Of a stretch of DNA of 64,000 bases, positions 35,491 to 47,138 are shown in pieces. Origin of the DNA: Melastoma dodecandrum. Lineage: Eukaryota > Streptophyta > Magnoliopsida > Myrtales > Melastomataceae. Under the pieces are notes generated by a model. That model did no database searches, was not told where the DNA came from, and saw only the letters and a program-made list of their open reading frames with translations. Every line of letters starts with the position of its first letter. Within the stretch, counting starts at the first letter, position 1. The position numbers were made by a program, and so were the translations under genes. Location of the stretch: assembly GCA_029817715.1 (NCBI GenBank), contig JARUPY010000538.1:992001-1056000 (forward strand), given 5' to 3'.

Positions 35491-36110
35491 AGCATGTGAT
35501 TGGCAAGATGCAAAGACAAATACACGAGGCTTCCCTGGAGTAGACGGACACCCCCCCTGAAGAGAAAGCTGAACGAGTTCGGAGGTAGGCTTATAATAGT
35601 GATCGGGGTTGTTTGCCTGGTTGTTTGGGTTACGAACTACAAGAACTTCCTATCATGGGAGATCGTGGACGGATTGGTGGGCAAACATCCAGTTCTCCTT
35701 CCAGAAGTGCACCTATTATTTTGAGATTGCCGTCACGCTTGCCGCGGCGGCGATTCCCGGAGGGCTTCCAGCTGTCATCACTACTTGGCCTTGGGCACGA
35801 GGGAAAATGGCACAAAAGAATGCGATAGTTCGCAGGTTTCCTAGTGTAGAAACTCTGGGGTGCATGACCGTGATTTGTTCGGGCAAGACAGGACTTTGAC
35901 GACAAATCAAATGTCCGTGGCAGAATTCTTTACCTTGGGTGGTAAACCGACATTGCTGGGAATCTTCCTTGTTCAAGGCATGACCTACGATCCAAGGGAT
36001 GGCATGATATCTGAATGGAATTGTTATAATATGGATGCTAGCCTATAATTTGTAGCAGAAATCTGTGCGGCGCTGATGTATATAATGATGGGCGTCTTTT
36101 CCATCGGTAG
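35491..36110 (+). pseudogene. ER-type Ca2+-ATPase (ECA) fragment inside the B LTR
   Basis: Reading frames here give [66 protein letters not shown] and TTNQMSV in the order of plant ECA-type P-type ATPases, from the end of the actuator domain through M3-M4 into the phosphorylation domain. It is broken by a Glu-to-stop change at 35541-35543, frameshifts near 35555, 35680 and 35898, and a stop near 36046. The phosphorylated Asp of DKTG is Gly and PEGL reads PGGL. No intron is visible within the fragment. It is antisense to the LTR. It probably reflects gene capture, or insertion followed by decay. Confidence 0.8.
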
Positions 36111-36585
36111 ACCCGTTAGCCACTGAATTCATTTCATCCTTCAATGGCGAGCTCGACATTTTTTTTTTTAATTGTAATAATCCCTTTTGTGTGGAGAAAT
36201 TCCGTGGATGAACCAGATGTTTCTCCCTTCTCTGTGAAATGGAGCCGATTGTTATCCCCATTGCTTGTCATTCTTACAGTAGCTATTTCGAGATCTCTAT
36301 TACCCAGCACAATGTCCTGAGGGATTCAAGAACATCCTCCGTGCGTGAACCTGACATGCTTCCTGAAGGGATCTCCAGGACGACGAGTCTGGAAAAGACA
36401 AGCATGAGGGAGCACGCACAGTTAATGCACCTACCGATGTCTTTCAACGCGATGTCCTGGCGATGTCTTCCAGAGGTGGCCAAGGCTGGTGCCTGGTCTC
36501 ATCTTCAAGATAACAGAGATATCAATGTTAAATATCACGATCAACATGTATAGAAATCTAAAAAGGTTAATTTGGGGTATTTATA

Positions 36586-36640
36586 GCTGCCCCTCTTTGC
36601 GAGAGAATCTAGAAAGGTTTTCTCGCCAAGATATCATAAA
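36586..36640 (-). promoter_or_regulatory. Hairpin plus polypurine tract of element B
   Basis: Minus strand: GGCGAGAA…, then TTCTCTCGC and the purine tract GCAAAGAGGGGCAGC (36600-36586), directly before the LTR. The stem is imperfect compared with A. Confidence 0.7.
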
Positions 36641-38544
36641 TACCCCAAGTTAATGAGTTTTGATCTTGGTGGACCGTGCACCTTGGAATCTCATCATGAA
36701 AATAGTTAGAAATAAATAAAATTATGTGAAGTACGGGTATAAGCAAATGACATTCATGCATGTCGTTTCAACTAAAATTGCTCCTGAGCGAGAATAGGAG
36801 AAGGGATTTTGGCTTCTCTCACAATTCGCTCTCGTTTCGGAAAGCGGTCTTGATTGGATTTCAAAATTCCTTTGACTTGGATGCTCATGTGCTGGTCAAA
36901 TGAGTTTGTCTGTTGGAATGTAGCTCTGGCATAAGGCCTTCAAAATCATTGTTTTAAGAGAGCGAGTCTCCTCAAAAAAGATTCCATCGTCCGAGCGAAT
37001 TCTCCATCTTTCAGATAGTAGGCCAGTCGAGGCATTCCATCAGAATTAGCAAATGGCTCATGTGTTTCTTCGAGAATTTTTTCTCATTTTTTTTTAATAA
37101 CACCTTTGCTCTTGCGACCATCTATGATGGCCCTGGTGTTTTAATTTTACTCTTTTGTTTTGCGCTTTGCTCTTGAAGACTTCAGTCTTTATGCTAATTT
37201 TGCTTTTTTTTGTCAACGTGCGGGATATGCCCCACAGTTATTGAAAATATTTTCTAGGAGTTTTTGGGAACTTTTTGAGTTGATGGAGATGTTTTGTCCT
37301 TAAGAACAACTTAACTGGCTCACAAATCTGTTGATGGTACTTCTTTGCTCGGACCTTGAGGAAGTGTCACCTCTACATTTCGCCATTTCTGGCTTTACAA
37401 GTTTTTTGGCAACTTCGATGCGAGGTGATTTGTAGACTCTGTGAGAGTGGCGAACACAGAAACTTTGGTTCTGAGGCAAACAATAATTGATGTGTTTGGG
37501 GTAGAGAAATAAAAGAAGGTTTGATCTCATCCCGGTTTGAGCATCTTTCGTCAAAGGATTCTTCGTCCGTCCAGACGCTTTTATAGGAAATTCTCACGGT
37601 GTTTGCACTCGTCTCTCGAGGGTGAGTGTTTGGGAATGGGTTTGCCTTCTCAAATTCTCGCCCAGAAACGTTTGTTATTGTGAAAATAGATCGTTAAATG
37701 CAAATGGCACACATATGTTTAAGGAACAGATACCTGTTTGGAGATATCTTACCAAGACAGTGCCTGTGCATGTATGTTTGTGTCCGAGGTCATGTCCTTG
37801 TCCTCATGTGGACGTCTTTGATGATGACAAAGGCATATTTCGAAACTTTGGTCCGAAATTTTTCCACCCAACCGCCCGCGCCTTTGTTCGTGATATAGGG
37901 TGCTCATGTACCTATAAACGCCCAAAGGACAGAATCAAGTATGCTTATGTAACTTGTTCCGACAAGAAAGTATTAGAAATTGGATTAATACTCCCTTTCA
38001 TGTTGCTTCGTCAGTGCGTCTTTGTCCGATGGAATCGAAGGATTGTGAAGCTCTACTCATGCCTTATGTTTGTGGTGTAAGGTTGCTCTTGTACGTAACA
38101 AGCAATGGCGAGAAAACAAGTGAATTTATGTAACTTGCTTCTATTAGAGTAAAACGAAATTTGCTCATATAATTTCGCATATATAAAAGGTAAAGTAGAG
38201 TTTTGGTACTTCCCTTTTTGTTTCGCTATTACGTCTTCGTCCGATGGAATCGAAGGATTAACGAAACTGTAACAAGACTTTGGCTCGAAGCTTTGCCACC
38301 CTGCCACCCTCGCCTTTGTCATAGGAGTTCTGTACCATTCGTGTGAGGAGCTCATGTATCTGCCCACGAGACAAAGGACATATGGAAATAAGCTCATGTA
38401 ATTCCATTTAATGTGATGAAGAGAGTGTTACTTATGTGATTCTCCCTTTTCATGTATATTGTCATTTCTTGCCCCAGTTTACTCCATGGGGATAGGCAGG
38501 AGTTTGCCGATGACGTTTGTCTCGAAGCTCGAGCTTGAAACCAT
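36601..38544 (-). other. 3' untranslated region of element B
   Basis: No gene is seen. The 37780-38440 part carries the same kind of diverged units as A and C (minus strand: GGTACATGAGC, GGCGAGGGTGGCAGGGTGG). The rest is low-complexity, with many T runs on the plus strand. Confidence 0.65.
37780..38440 (-). repeat. Diverged tandem repeats in the B 3' UTR
   Basis: At least two or three units. The landmark GGCG(A/C)GGG(T/C)GG(T/C) motif and the ACATGAGC motif recur on the minus strand near 37880 and 38310. Confidence 0.6.
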
Positions 38545-41500
38545 CTAGGTGTAATAGCGTCGGAGGGCATCTGCATTGATTGGTTGTGGCAGTTCTCCTC
38601 CGTCCATCTTTGTTAGGATGGTCGCTCCGCCAGTGAAGGCGTGTTTGACAACGAACGGTCCTTCGTAGTTTGGAGTGAATTTTCCCCTGGGATCTTTGGC
38701 ATTTGGCAGAATTCGCTTGAGAACGAGGTCCCCAGGTTTGTATCTAACTGGTTTGACCTTCTTGTTGAAAGCTCTGGACATGCGTTGTTGATAGCATTGC
38801 ATATGATGAGCTGCAGTGAGCCATTTCTCGTCGATGAAGTCGAGATGAACAAGCTGATGTGTAGCCTTCTCTTCTTCCGTCATGTCGCTTTGGGACGAGA
38901 TCCTGAGAGTCGGTAGTTTGACTTCTGCTGGAATGACTGCTTGGGTGCCGTAGACGAGTTCAAAGGGGGTTGCCCCAGTTGAGGTGCGCATCGTCGTTCG
39001 TTAGGCAAATAACGCGAAAGGGAGCTTCTCGTGCCAATCGCGATATGTGGTTGCCATTTTTTGAAGCATCTTCTTCAAGTTTTTGTTAGCGGCCTCGACT
39101 GCTCCGTTCATTTGTGGACGGTATGGGGAGGAATGGAGATGCTTGATTCGAAACTCCGTGCAGAGAGAATCCATTTGTTTGCCGTTGAAGTTTGTACCGT
39201 TGTCAGTGACCAACAGCTCTGGAACTCCATATCTGGTGATGATGTTTGTGCGCATGAATCGTACAACGTTGTTTGCAGTGACTTCTTTGAAGGACTGTGC
39301 CTCGATCCACTTGGTGAAATAATCGATGGCGACCAGGATGAATCGGTGTCCGTTGGATGCCTTAGGATTGATTGGTTCAATGACATCCATGCCCCACATT
39401 TAGAACGGCCATGGTTCGAAAAGTGGGTAAAGCCTTGTTGGAGGGACATGTACCTTATCGCTGTAGATCTGACAGTTGTGGCAGGTCTTAACGTACTTGA
39501 TGCAATCGGCTTCCATTGTGAGCCAGTAATATCCGTGACGCATTATCTTCTGGGCAAGGGCGTATCCGTTCATGTGCGGTCCGCAAACGCCTTCATGGAT
39601 TTCGAAGATGATTTCCTGAGCTTCCTGTTGGGTGATGCACCGCATGAGGGTTGTCGTGAAGGATTTCTTGTAGAGGATGTCGCCATCGAGAAAGTAATTC
39701 CTTGCGATCCTCCGGATGAATTTACGTTCTTTTCCCGTACTGCCTTCAGGAAAATTGCCTGTCTCTAAGTAAACTCTGATGTCTACAAACCACGGCTTTG
39801 ATTCCTCAGACTGGCACTGCTCAATGTGCATGCAGCTCGGGTCTTCGGCGATGCTAATGCGCAGAGGTTCTATGTCCATCTCTCCGGCTAATGGGATCAT
39901 TGACGCGAGAGTTGCGAGCGCATCAGCGAAACGGTTGTCTGTCCTGGGAAGATAATTGAACTCAATGTCAGTGAATCGACGGATGAGCGTCTGCAAGTAA
40001 TCCTGGTATGGGATGAGCTTTGGGTCCCGTGTGCGCCAGGCTCCATTTGTCTGGGAGATAATGAGTGCCGAATCTCCATGGACGTCAAGAAATTGCACCC
40101 GCATGTCAAGTGCGCGTAGTAGGCCCAGAATGCATGCTTCATATTCAGCGATGTTATTTGTACAAGGAAATGTAACTTTGGCTGCCGTTGGGAAGTATTG
40201 TCCGTCTGGCGATATCACCACTGCTCCTACGCCTGAACCTGTTGAGTTGACAGCGCCATCGAAGTACATTGTCCATCTTTTTTCTGTTTCCGTCAGTAGG
40301 ATGTTTTCATCGGGTAGTCTGACTTCAAGTGGTGAACTGTCCGTTCTCGGATATTCTGCTATGTGATCTGCAATTGTCCTGCCTTTGACCGATTTTGTTG
40401 AGTGAAATCGGATGTCAAACTCCGCTAGTTGTAACTGCCATTTGGAGACTCTTCCCATGAGCGTCGGCTTGTCGAAAAGGTACTTAAGAGGATCGCTCTC
40501 GGATACCAGGAGAATTTCGTAATGAAGAGTGTATTGTCGAAGTCGGTGTAGAACCCAAATGAGTGCGCAGCAAGTACGCTCTGAAGCTGTGTATCGGGAC
40601 TCGCAATCAGTGAACTTTTTACTCAAGTAGTAAACTGCATGCTCCTTGGCGCCTGGTAACGATTGGGCGAGCATTGCTTCGAATGACTCATCTCTGACTG
40701 TAAGGTAGAGTGTAAGTGGAGGCCCCGGCTTTGGCGGGATGAGTACTGGTGGTTCTGTAAATAGCTTTTGATTTGTTCAAACGCGACTTTACAATCATCA
40801 TCCCATTCAAATCTGACGTCTGTCCTTAATTTCTTGAACAGAGGTTTGCACGTATCCGCCAGGTTGGAGATGAACCTTCCAATGTAGTTGACGCGGCCCA
40901 TGAAGCCTCGAATCTCCTTAACTGACTTTGGCGCTAGGAGGTCGCGAATTGCTTTGATTTTATCGGGGTCGATCTCGATACCTTCGCTGTTGACAACAAA
41001 ACCGAGGAGTTTGCCTGATGTTGCCCCAAAGACGCACTTGGCCAGATTGAGGCGAAGCTTATACTTGCGTAATCGCTCAAGCAGCTTGCGTAGAACAATC
41101 GTGTGATCCTCCTCTACTTTGGATTTGGAGATCATGTCGTCGATGTAGACTTCGATTTCCCTGTGCATCATGTCATGGAATAAGACTACTATGGCACGTT
41201 GATAAGTTGTCCCAGCGTTCTTAAGTCCGAAATACATGACTCGGTAATAGAATGTGCCCTAGGGTGTTGTGAATGTTGTTTTCTCCTTGTCATCTTCGGC
41301 CATACGTATTTGGTTGTACCCGGAGAATCCATCCATGAAAGAAAATCTACTAAAGCCGGCGATATTGTCCACTAGTAGGTCGATGTGCAGTAAAGGAAAG
41401 TCGTCTTTGGGACTTGCTTTGTTGAGGTCACGATAGTCGACGCAGACTCGGACCTTTCCATTCTTTTTTATCACCGGGACGATGTTGGCCACCCATTGTG

Positions 41501-41979
41501 GATAATTAGCCACCTCGATGAAGTTGCCTTTGAGGAGCTTGTCGACCTCCTCCTTAATTGCGAGAGCAAGCTCGGGCTTGTATCGGCGTTGCTTTTGCTT
41601 TGTGGGATGAATCAGAGGATCGGTGGGAATTTTATGTTCTACTATCTCCGAATCTAGCCCTGGCATGTCTGCATAGGACCAGGCAAAGACGTCCGAGAAC
41701 TCCTTGAGTAAGTTGACGATCTTCTCGGCCTCATCCGTTGGTAAATCTGCGCCAATGAACAACTCCTTGGGGTCCTCTTCCGTTCCTATGTTAATTGAGA
41801 CTAGTTCTTGCAACGTGATCTCCTTTGGTTCTTCATGTCGTTGGAGACCTTGCTCTAGACCATGGTAGCCATCGAGCGACTTTGGATTGTCTATCACGTC
41901 TTCATTTTGTTCTGGGGTGGATGCCGATTCGGTTTCGGTTTGTTCTGCAGTGTTTTCGGGTAGATCCGAAGCGCCGTTC
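38545..41979 (-). pseudogene. pol of element B, broken
   Basis: Co-linear with the C pol. Lesions in order: TAG at 41261-41259 (a Trp codon in A and C) in the RT, a frameshift near 40740 at the RT/RNase H border, TAA at 39402-39400 (Ser codon) at the start of the integrase core, and TAA at 39003-39001 (Tyr codon) after it. YIDD replaces YVDD at the RT active site (near 41130). The second RNase H and the HHCC and DD35E positions are otherwise recognisable. Confidence 0.87.
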
Positions 41980-42295
41980 CTACATGAAAGGAACAAGTCA
42001 ATGTCATAGCTCTAAATGAATTATTTGAAATTGAAAGTTATACGTTCGAAAACTATGATAAGTCAGACGATCTAAAATAAAATAAAAGTTGTGGGATCAG
42101 GCCTCAACGGGGCCCTCTTCGTTTCCTTAGATTCGCCCATTATCATCAACGGCCCAATCCCACAGACACTACGATACTAACTAGGGTTGCGTTACATATA
42201 GACATCCTTGCTAGTCCGCAACCTGAATGTAGCAAGGCAACCTATCATAGACTCGACTAATCTACGTGCAGAATAGTAAAGCTGGAAAGTTTCAC
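41980..42295 (-). other. Intron between gag-pro and pol of element B
   Basis: Donor GG|GTGAAA (GT at 42295-42294) and acceptor CATGTAG (AG at 41981-41980), 316 bp. Splicing completes a Gly codon and keeps the frame into pol, as in A and C. The acceptor is TAG here instead of CAG. Confidence 0.75.
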
Positions 42296-45200
42296 CCTTC
42301 GAGCGGCATGTCTGACTCGGTCGGGTTCGACGCTTCCATTAGGTTGACTTCTTCTTCAGGCTCTTGTGCCTTGACCTCGAGCTTCTCAGCTTGTTTGGAA
42401 GCGACTTCGCCCTCCATCGTGGTTGCTAATGAACGAATGAAACGAACGGATAACCGACCACCGGAGCGCAGGTCCTGGACAATCCACATTGGTCTTCCTA
42501 GTTCGGTACCCTTAGCCCCGAGACCGCCTGTCCCTAGTTGAATAGGGATGTCGATCAAATGGCGAATGCCTTTCCCCTGTACTCCGAGTCCTTGGCCGAG
42601 CTGGTATCCAAATCTGATGAATTGCTTTGCCGCGCAAATGTTGCCCAGGCTCATCAGAGGATCCGATTTGAAGTCCCTCCTGACCATGTTAACCATCTCA
42701 AACGCTTGAGTGGTTGACGGCTCACCAACATATGGCATGTCAATCTCGTGGCAAAGCTCCATGGTGTGCTCTCCCTTGACCGTGACGAGTTTGCCGTCTG
42801 AGGGGAATCGAACCAACTGATGCAATGTTGAGGGGATTGCCCCAGCCTGATGAATCCACGGACGTCCTAGCAGCATGTTGAAGGAACCCGCCGTCTCGAG
42901 GACCTGAAAAGTAGCAGAGAAGAGGGTAGGCCCTACCTTGATCTCCAGGGTCACTTCGCCGTGAGCTTGACGTTTTGCGCCATCGAAAGCCCGAATGGTG
43001 AGGCTGGAAGGTGGAAGCTTCTCAATGTTGACCCCGAGCTTTTGTGCTACTGCGAGGGGGATGATGTTGACTCCTGACCCGCCGTCTCTGAGTACTTTGG
43101 AGACTGTGGTGTCGCGACACCTGAGTGTGATGAATAGAGCTTTATTGTGGTCACACCCTTCTTCCGGCAGGTCATCCTCCGAGAAAGTGATGGAGTTATT
43201 TGCAAGCATGCCATTCATGTATGAATCGAGCGCATTGACCTCAACTTGTTCTGGCACGTGACCTCGGCTAAAAATTTCTCCAACATTTCCCTGTGTTTGT
43301 CGGAGGAATGGATGAGATCCAACAATGAGATTTGAGCAGGCTGCTTCCACAACTGTTCTACGATGTTGTAATCGCTCCCTTTGACTGCGTGGATCACCTT
43401 GCGAATTTCTTCATTTGAAGGCACCTTGGGCTTTGATGACTCGGCCTGCGGTGCGACCTCCGGAGCTGGTACTATCCTCCCTGACCGAGTGATGAGTTCG
43501 ACCTCTGAACTGGATGCCGAGTTGCTTGGGCCAATTACTACAGGACTCCTTGGTTCCGCTGGGGGTGATGCTTCGACCGTAATAGGTGCCCCAGTTTGTT
43601 CGGCCCCCATTGGGACATAGACATATGGTATCCTGGGTCGTCGAGAAAGTACTGGGGTGAAACCATCAGGTTGAGCGGTGGGTACTGGTACAGAGTGTGC
43701 GCCTCTACGTCCACGTCCTCTTCCTCGGCCTCTGTTGCTTTGAATGATGTACATGTGCACCTCTTCTTCTCGATCAGCCAGTGGTGCGAAGGGATTGGCC
43801 CCGATGTAATTGACATGCTCGGGCAAGGGATTGCTCGTAACGTTGGGAGTCACAGTTGGTACAACAAACGTGATGACACCATCATCTAGCAGATTCTGAA
43901 TCTTAAAACGAAGGGCAATGCAGTCCTTGGTGTCATGCCCCAATGCTCCATAATGATATTGACAAGCCGCCTTGGGGTTGTAGCCAATCGAAGAAGGGTT
44001 TGTTGCTTTAGCTTCCACGGGCTTGATGAAACCCATGTCTCTCAGTCGAACGAACATCACGTCCAACGGGACGGGAGTAGGAGTCAGATCTTCCAATCTA
44101 CGCTTTGGACGCTCTTGCTGAGCTGGCTTTGGCTGGGAGTAAGTCGTCGCAGAAGGAGGCCTGAAGCGAGAAGTAATAGGTACCGGGGGGCCTGACTGCT
44201 GCCGCGACATATGACCTTGGCGCATAAGAAGTAGGCGGTGGCGCCGCTTTCATGAACTGCTTACTGTGCTCTGCAGCCGCAATGAGCTCCTTGGGCTTAG
44301 GCTTACCAGCTGGTTTTGTCGATGGGGAGGGAATCAGTCCTTCTCGGCTTACTCCGTCGAGCTTGTCGGCGTTGATAACCGCCTGGGAGAGAGTTGAGAT
44401 GGTCTACCCGATCATGTAGGGCAAGTATTCGCGTGGCAAGAGTTGAAGAAACTCATCAATAAGCTCTTTCTCCTTCAGAGCTGGCTTGATCTGTGAGGCT
44501 ATCTACCTGAACCGGTGGGCAAACTGTTTAATGTCCTCGGTACGGTACCTCTTCAATTTCCTCAGATCCGTTATTGTCGGAGCCATCTCCACGTTGAAGC
44601 GGTAGTAATTCAAGAAATCGAGGGCCAACTCCCTGAACGTTGTGTACTGGTTCAAATCCTTGGTATAGTACCAGTGTAGTGCGGACTCCGCCAAACTCTC
44701 TTGAAACATCGATATGCGAAACTTATCATCTGCTGGGTACACTGCCATCTTGTGGCAGAAATGTTTCAGGTGTAACTCCGGGCACCCCGTTCCTCGGAAT
44801 TTCTCGAACTCAGGCATCTTGAACTTTGGCGGGATCTGAACCTGAGGGACCTGGTAGTCACTGTACTCCCAGGTGTGGGTCTTGTACCCTTGGATCGCAT
44901 TGAGACGTTCTTCTAGTCTCGCAAGGCGGCGTGACTCTCCCTCATGCATGGAAGAGATCTTGGCTTCAAGCTTTGTCTCGAAGGCATTGTTCTGGCTTTG
45001 CTCCCCGAGGAGCTCATCAATGATAGCCGTGTTACGTGTTCTGGAATTAGGCATAGACGACTCCGCATGTGGAGCTGAGGTTGTCATAGTTGGCGCAGGA
45101 ATCCCAAAGTTGAAGGGAGTGGCGGTTGGAGGATAGGGAGTTGGCCCTTCTGTCGGCAAAGACGTCTGAATGTAGGGAGTTGGCCCGAACATTGCTGGCA

Positions 45201-45807
45201 TGTAAGGAGTTTGCCCCAGTGTCGATGGTCGAGGGAAGTATGACGGCGCAAATGGTCGTGTTACGGCGGGCGATCCGGCCATGTCCGGAGGCGGGTACGG
45301 GTAAGGGTTGAATGCAGGTGGTGCGTTGGTTGGCACCGAGGACCCAGGCATGTATGGTGGTAGGTGCGGGTTGTGGGGGACAACAGAAACAGCAGGTGTA
45401 GCTGGTGGTTGCCGCTGAAGGAACTCAGTCATCATCATTTTTAGGGATGACAGCTCGGTTGTAAGGGTTTCCACCTTGACTCCCAGGGACGTATTGGCTG
45501 TGCTTTGGGCCGCCTCCGACATGTCAACCACTGGTGGAGCTGCCGATGATTCAGTAGCCGGTGTTGTGAAAACCGTCAGAGGTGGGATGTAGACTGGAGC
45601 ATTGACTCCGGTTGTGGATGACCCGATGGTGAAGGCCGGGGCTCTAGGAAAGAGCTCAGCGAGAACGGGTGACCTAGCGAGAGGGGACGATGGTGCTGAT
45701 GCTTGAGCAGTTCCCGTGGTAGTGACAGATGAGACAGGAGCACAAGTGGTTGGAACGGCCTCAGTAGTTGAAGAAGTGGAGATGCGGCTTGAAGAGGTGT
45801 CGGCCAT
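42296..45807 (-). pseudogene. gag-protease of element B, broken
   Basis: Start at ATG 45807 (MADTSS). Order: Pro/Thr/Ser-rich N-terminus, gag core (ELHLKHFCHKMAVYPADDKF), CQYH…GHDTKDC zinc knuckle (near 43960-43920), Arg/Gly-rich stretch (GRGRGRGRRG), protease (VLRDGGSGVNI near 43095; the Ile before the catalytic Asp is Arg here) and a G-patch-like segment (GYQLGQGLGVQGKG near 42600). Lesions: TAG at 44505-44503 and 44406-44404 (both Gln codons in relatives), a frameshift in a C run near 44190, and another near 43257. Confidence 0.83.
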
Positions 45808-46102
45808 AGCTTCTCGAGTGGAGCGGGTTTTCAGACGTTTTCTTGGTGAATCAATCTTGGCCGCTCGGTACCTTGGCTTGAAAAGAGTTGAATCAGCATC
45901 GAGCAATGTGATACTTTGGAAGCATGATATGTAATGATGTATGATCATGTCTAATGCAAGGATTGGATTGTAATTAAATTGAATTCAATCCAAAAGAGAG
46001 AAAGCAAGTCAACGAAACGTCGCCTAAACTGAAATTTATTATAAAAAGTATTAAAAAGTTTGACAAATAAAAGATGAAATGGGATTTCAAGCTCGTTGAT
46101 CT

Positions 46103-47138
46103 TCAAATGCGATCCCACGGAGTGATGCGCTTCTTTTGGAAACGGGCTGACTGGGTGTCGATGTCCTTCTGATGTTTTGGGGGAAGGTCGAACTCTTTCT
46201 CAATGAGAGACATCCACACACGTGCGATGTGTGTCGTCGCTCGCCGAATTACGCCCCTTGGTGGTGGGCTGTCCAGGTCGATCGGATCAAATGGTTTTGT
46301 TGGTACTGTTCTGATCCGCGGAGTTCCTCCGAACTGGTGCATGACCCGCGCCGGACAGTATTAGCATGTTCATGTGATCCCGACGATCGGAATGTAATTT
46401 CCATCGGGGAGCTTGTGATGGCCCAGTCAACGTCGAAACATTTGGCCATCTGGTAGAAGTCTTCTGGTTCCAGAGAACGGAAAAGAGCTTGAACTCCCGC
46501 GAAGGTACGAGTTGGAAGCCGAGCGCGCTCCGATATGCGGTCGAGCAAATCTGGAAATTGTTCCCGTCTGAACGATTCTCCAGTAATGCCAATGTGGATG
46601 TAAAACCATGCTTGGAGCAGTGTCGGGCTGAACGTAAACTTGTGATTTCGCACACCCTCTCTAGCTCTGCGTGCGATCCGGGTAAGGCTATAATTTGTCT
46701 CGCCGACCAGGTTGGGGAGAAAAGGCCTTCCTTCGAGGATTGCTTTTGTTAGATAGACTGTTCGCTTGTTGAGTAATGCTTCGCTGTACGGGTAGAGTAT
46801 GGTCCCCGCGAATAAGAGGATGAATGCCCTCGCTGATCCTTGACCGTCTCCCATGCGTGGCTCATACGGCGTGTTACGTAACTCGAAGAGCCTGTTGACG
46901 TTGATGTGTCCTTCTGCGGTAAACAAGCTGGGTACAACTGCTGGAGAGATTTGAAGAAGATGAGCTATATAATTCATTGGCTTGTCATCGTAGGGCAGAG
47001 GAAGGATTCCCGAATGAGGAGGGAGTGCAGAGAGATCCCCATATTCTTCATAAGTCGGCGCCAATTCTAAAGCGCCAAATCTGAAGGTGTAGCTCTCGAG
47101 ATCCCAACGAGCGATGAGATGTTGGAGCAGGAACCAAT
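46103..47138 (-). pseudogene. ORF1 of element B, 5' part cut off by element C
   Basis: Begins at the Trp corresponding to position 49 of the C protein, exactly at the C insertion point, and runs through HLIARWDLES, the FRFGALELAPTYEEY motif and FVGTILYP-like FAGTILYP. A frameshift near 46405 moves the end (…KKRITPWDRI) into another frame. The missing N-terminus should be on the far side of C. Confidence 0.78.

Larger units (their letters stand above)
31753..36585 (-). repeat. 3' LTR of element B (about 4.8 kb)
   Basis: It starts TATAAATACC at 36585, a decayed TGTAGACACC, and ends GCACGTACA at 31753. The last 690 bp (32440-31753) match the A and C LTR tails. Candidate splice sites inside: donor at 34002/34001 (CCAAG|GTAAGA), acceptor ending 33705 (GTGCAG), donor at 32774/32773 (CGAAG|GTAACG), at places comparable with C. 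The U3 contains a Ca2+-ATPase gene fragment. No long ORF of its own is recognised; 33232-33650 on the minus strand is Ser/Pro-rich, like 49488-50081 in C. Confidence 0.75.
31753..47138 (-). mobile_element. Element B: Tat/Ogre-like retrotransposon, degenerate and interrupted by element C
   Basis: Read on the minus strand: ORF1 (cut at its 5' end by C), gag-pro, intron, pol, 3' UTR, PPT, 3' LTR. The 5' LTR, PBS and ORF1 start must lie beyond C, right of the window. The 3' flank of the LTR (minus strand) begins GCACA, the probable target duplication. Pol alone has three stops and one frameshift, more damage than in C. Confidence 0.85.

Noticed and set aside
39031..39768. 245-codon plus-strand frame over the B integrase
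   Set aside because: Antisense shadow of the pol reading frame; the true frame has family motifs on the minus strand.
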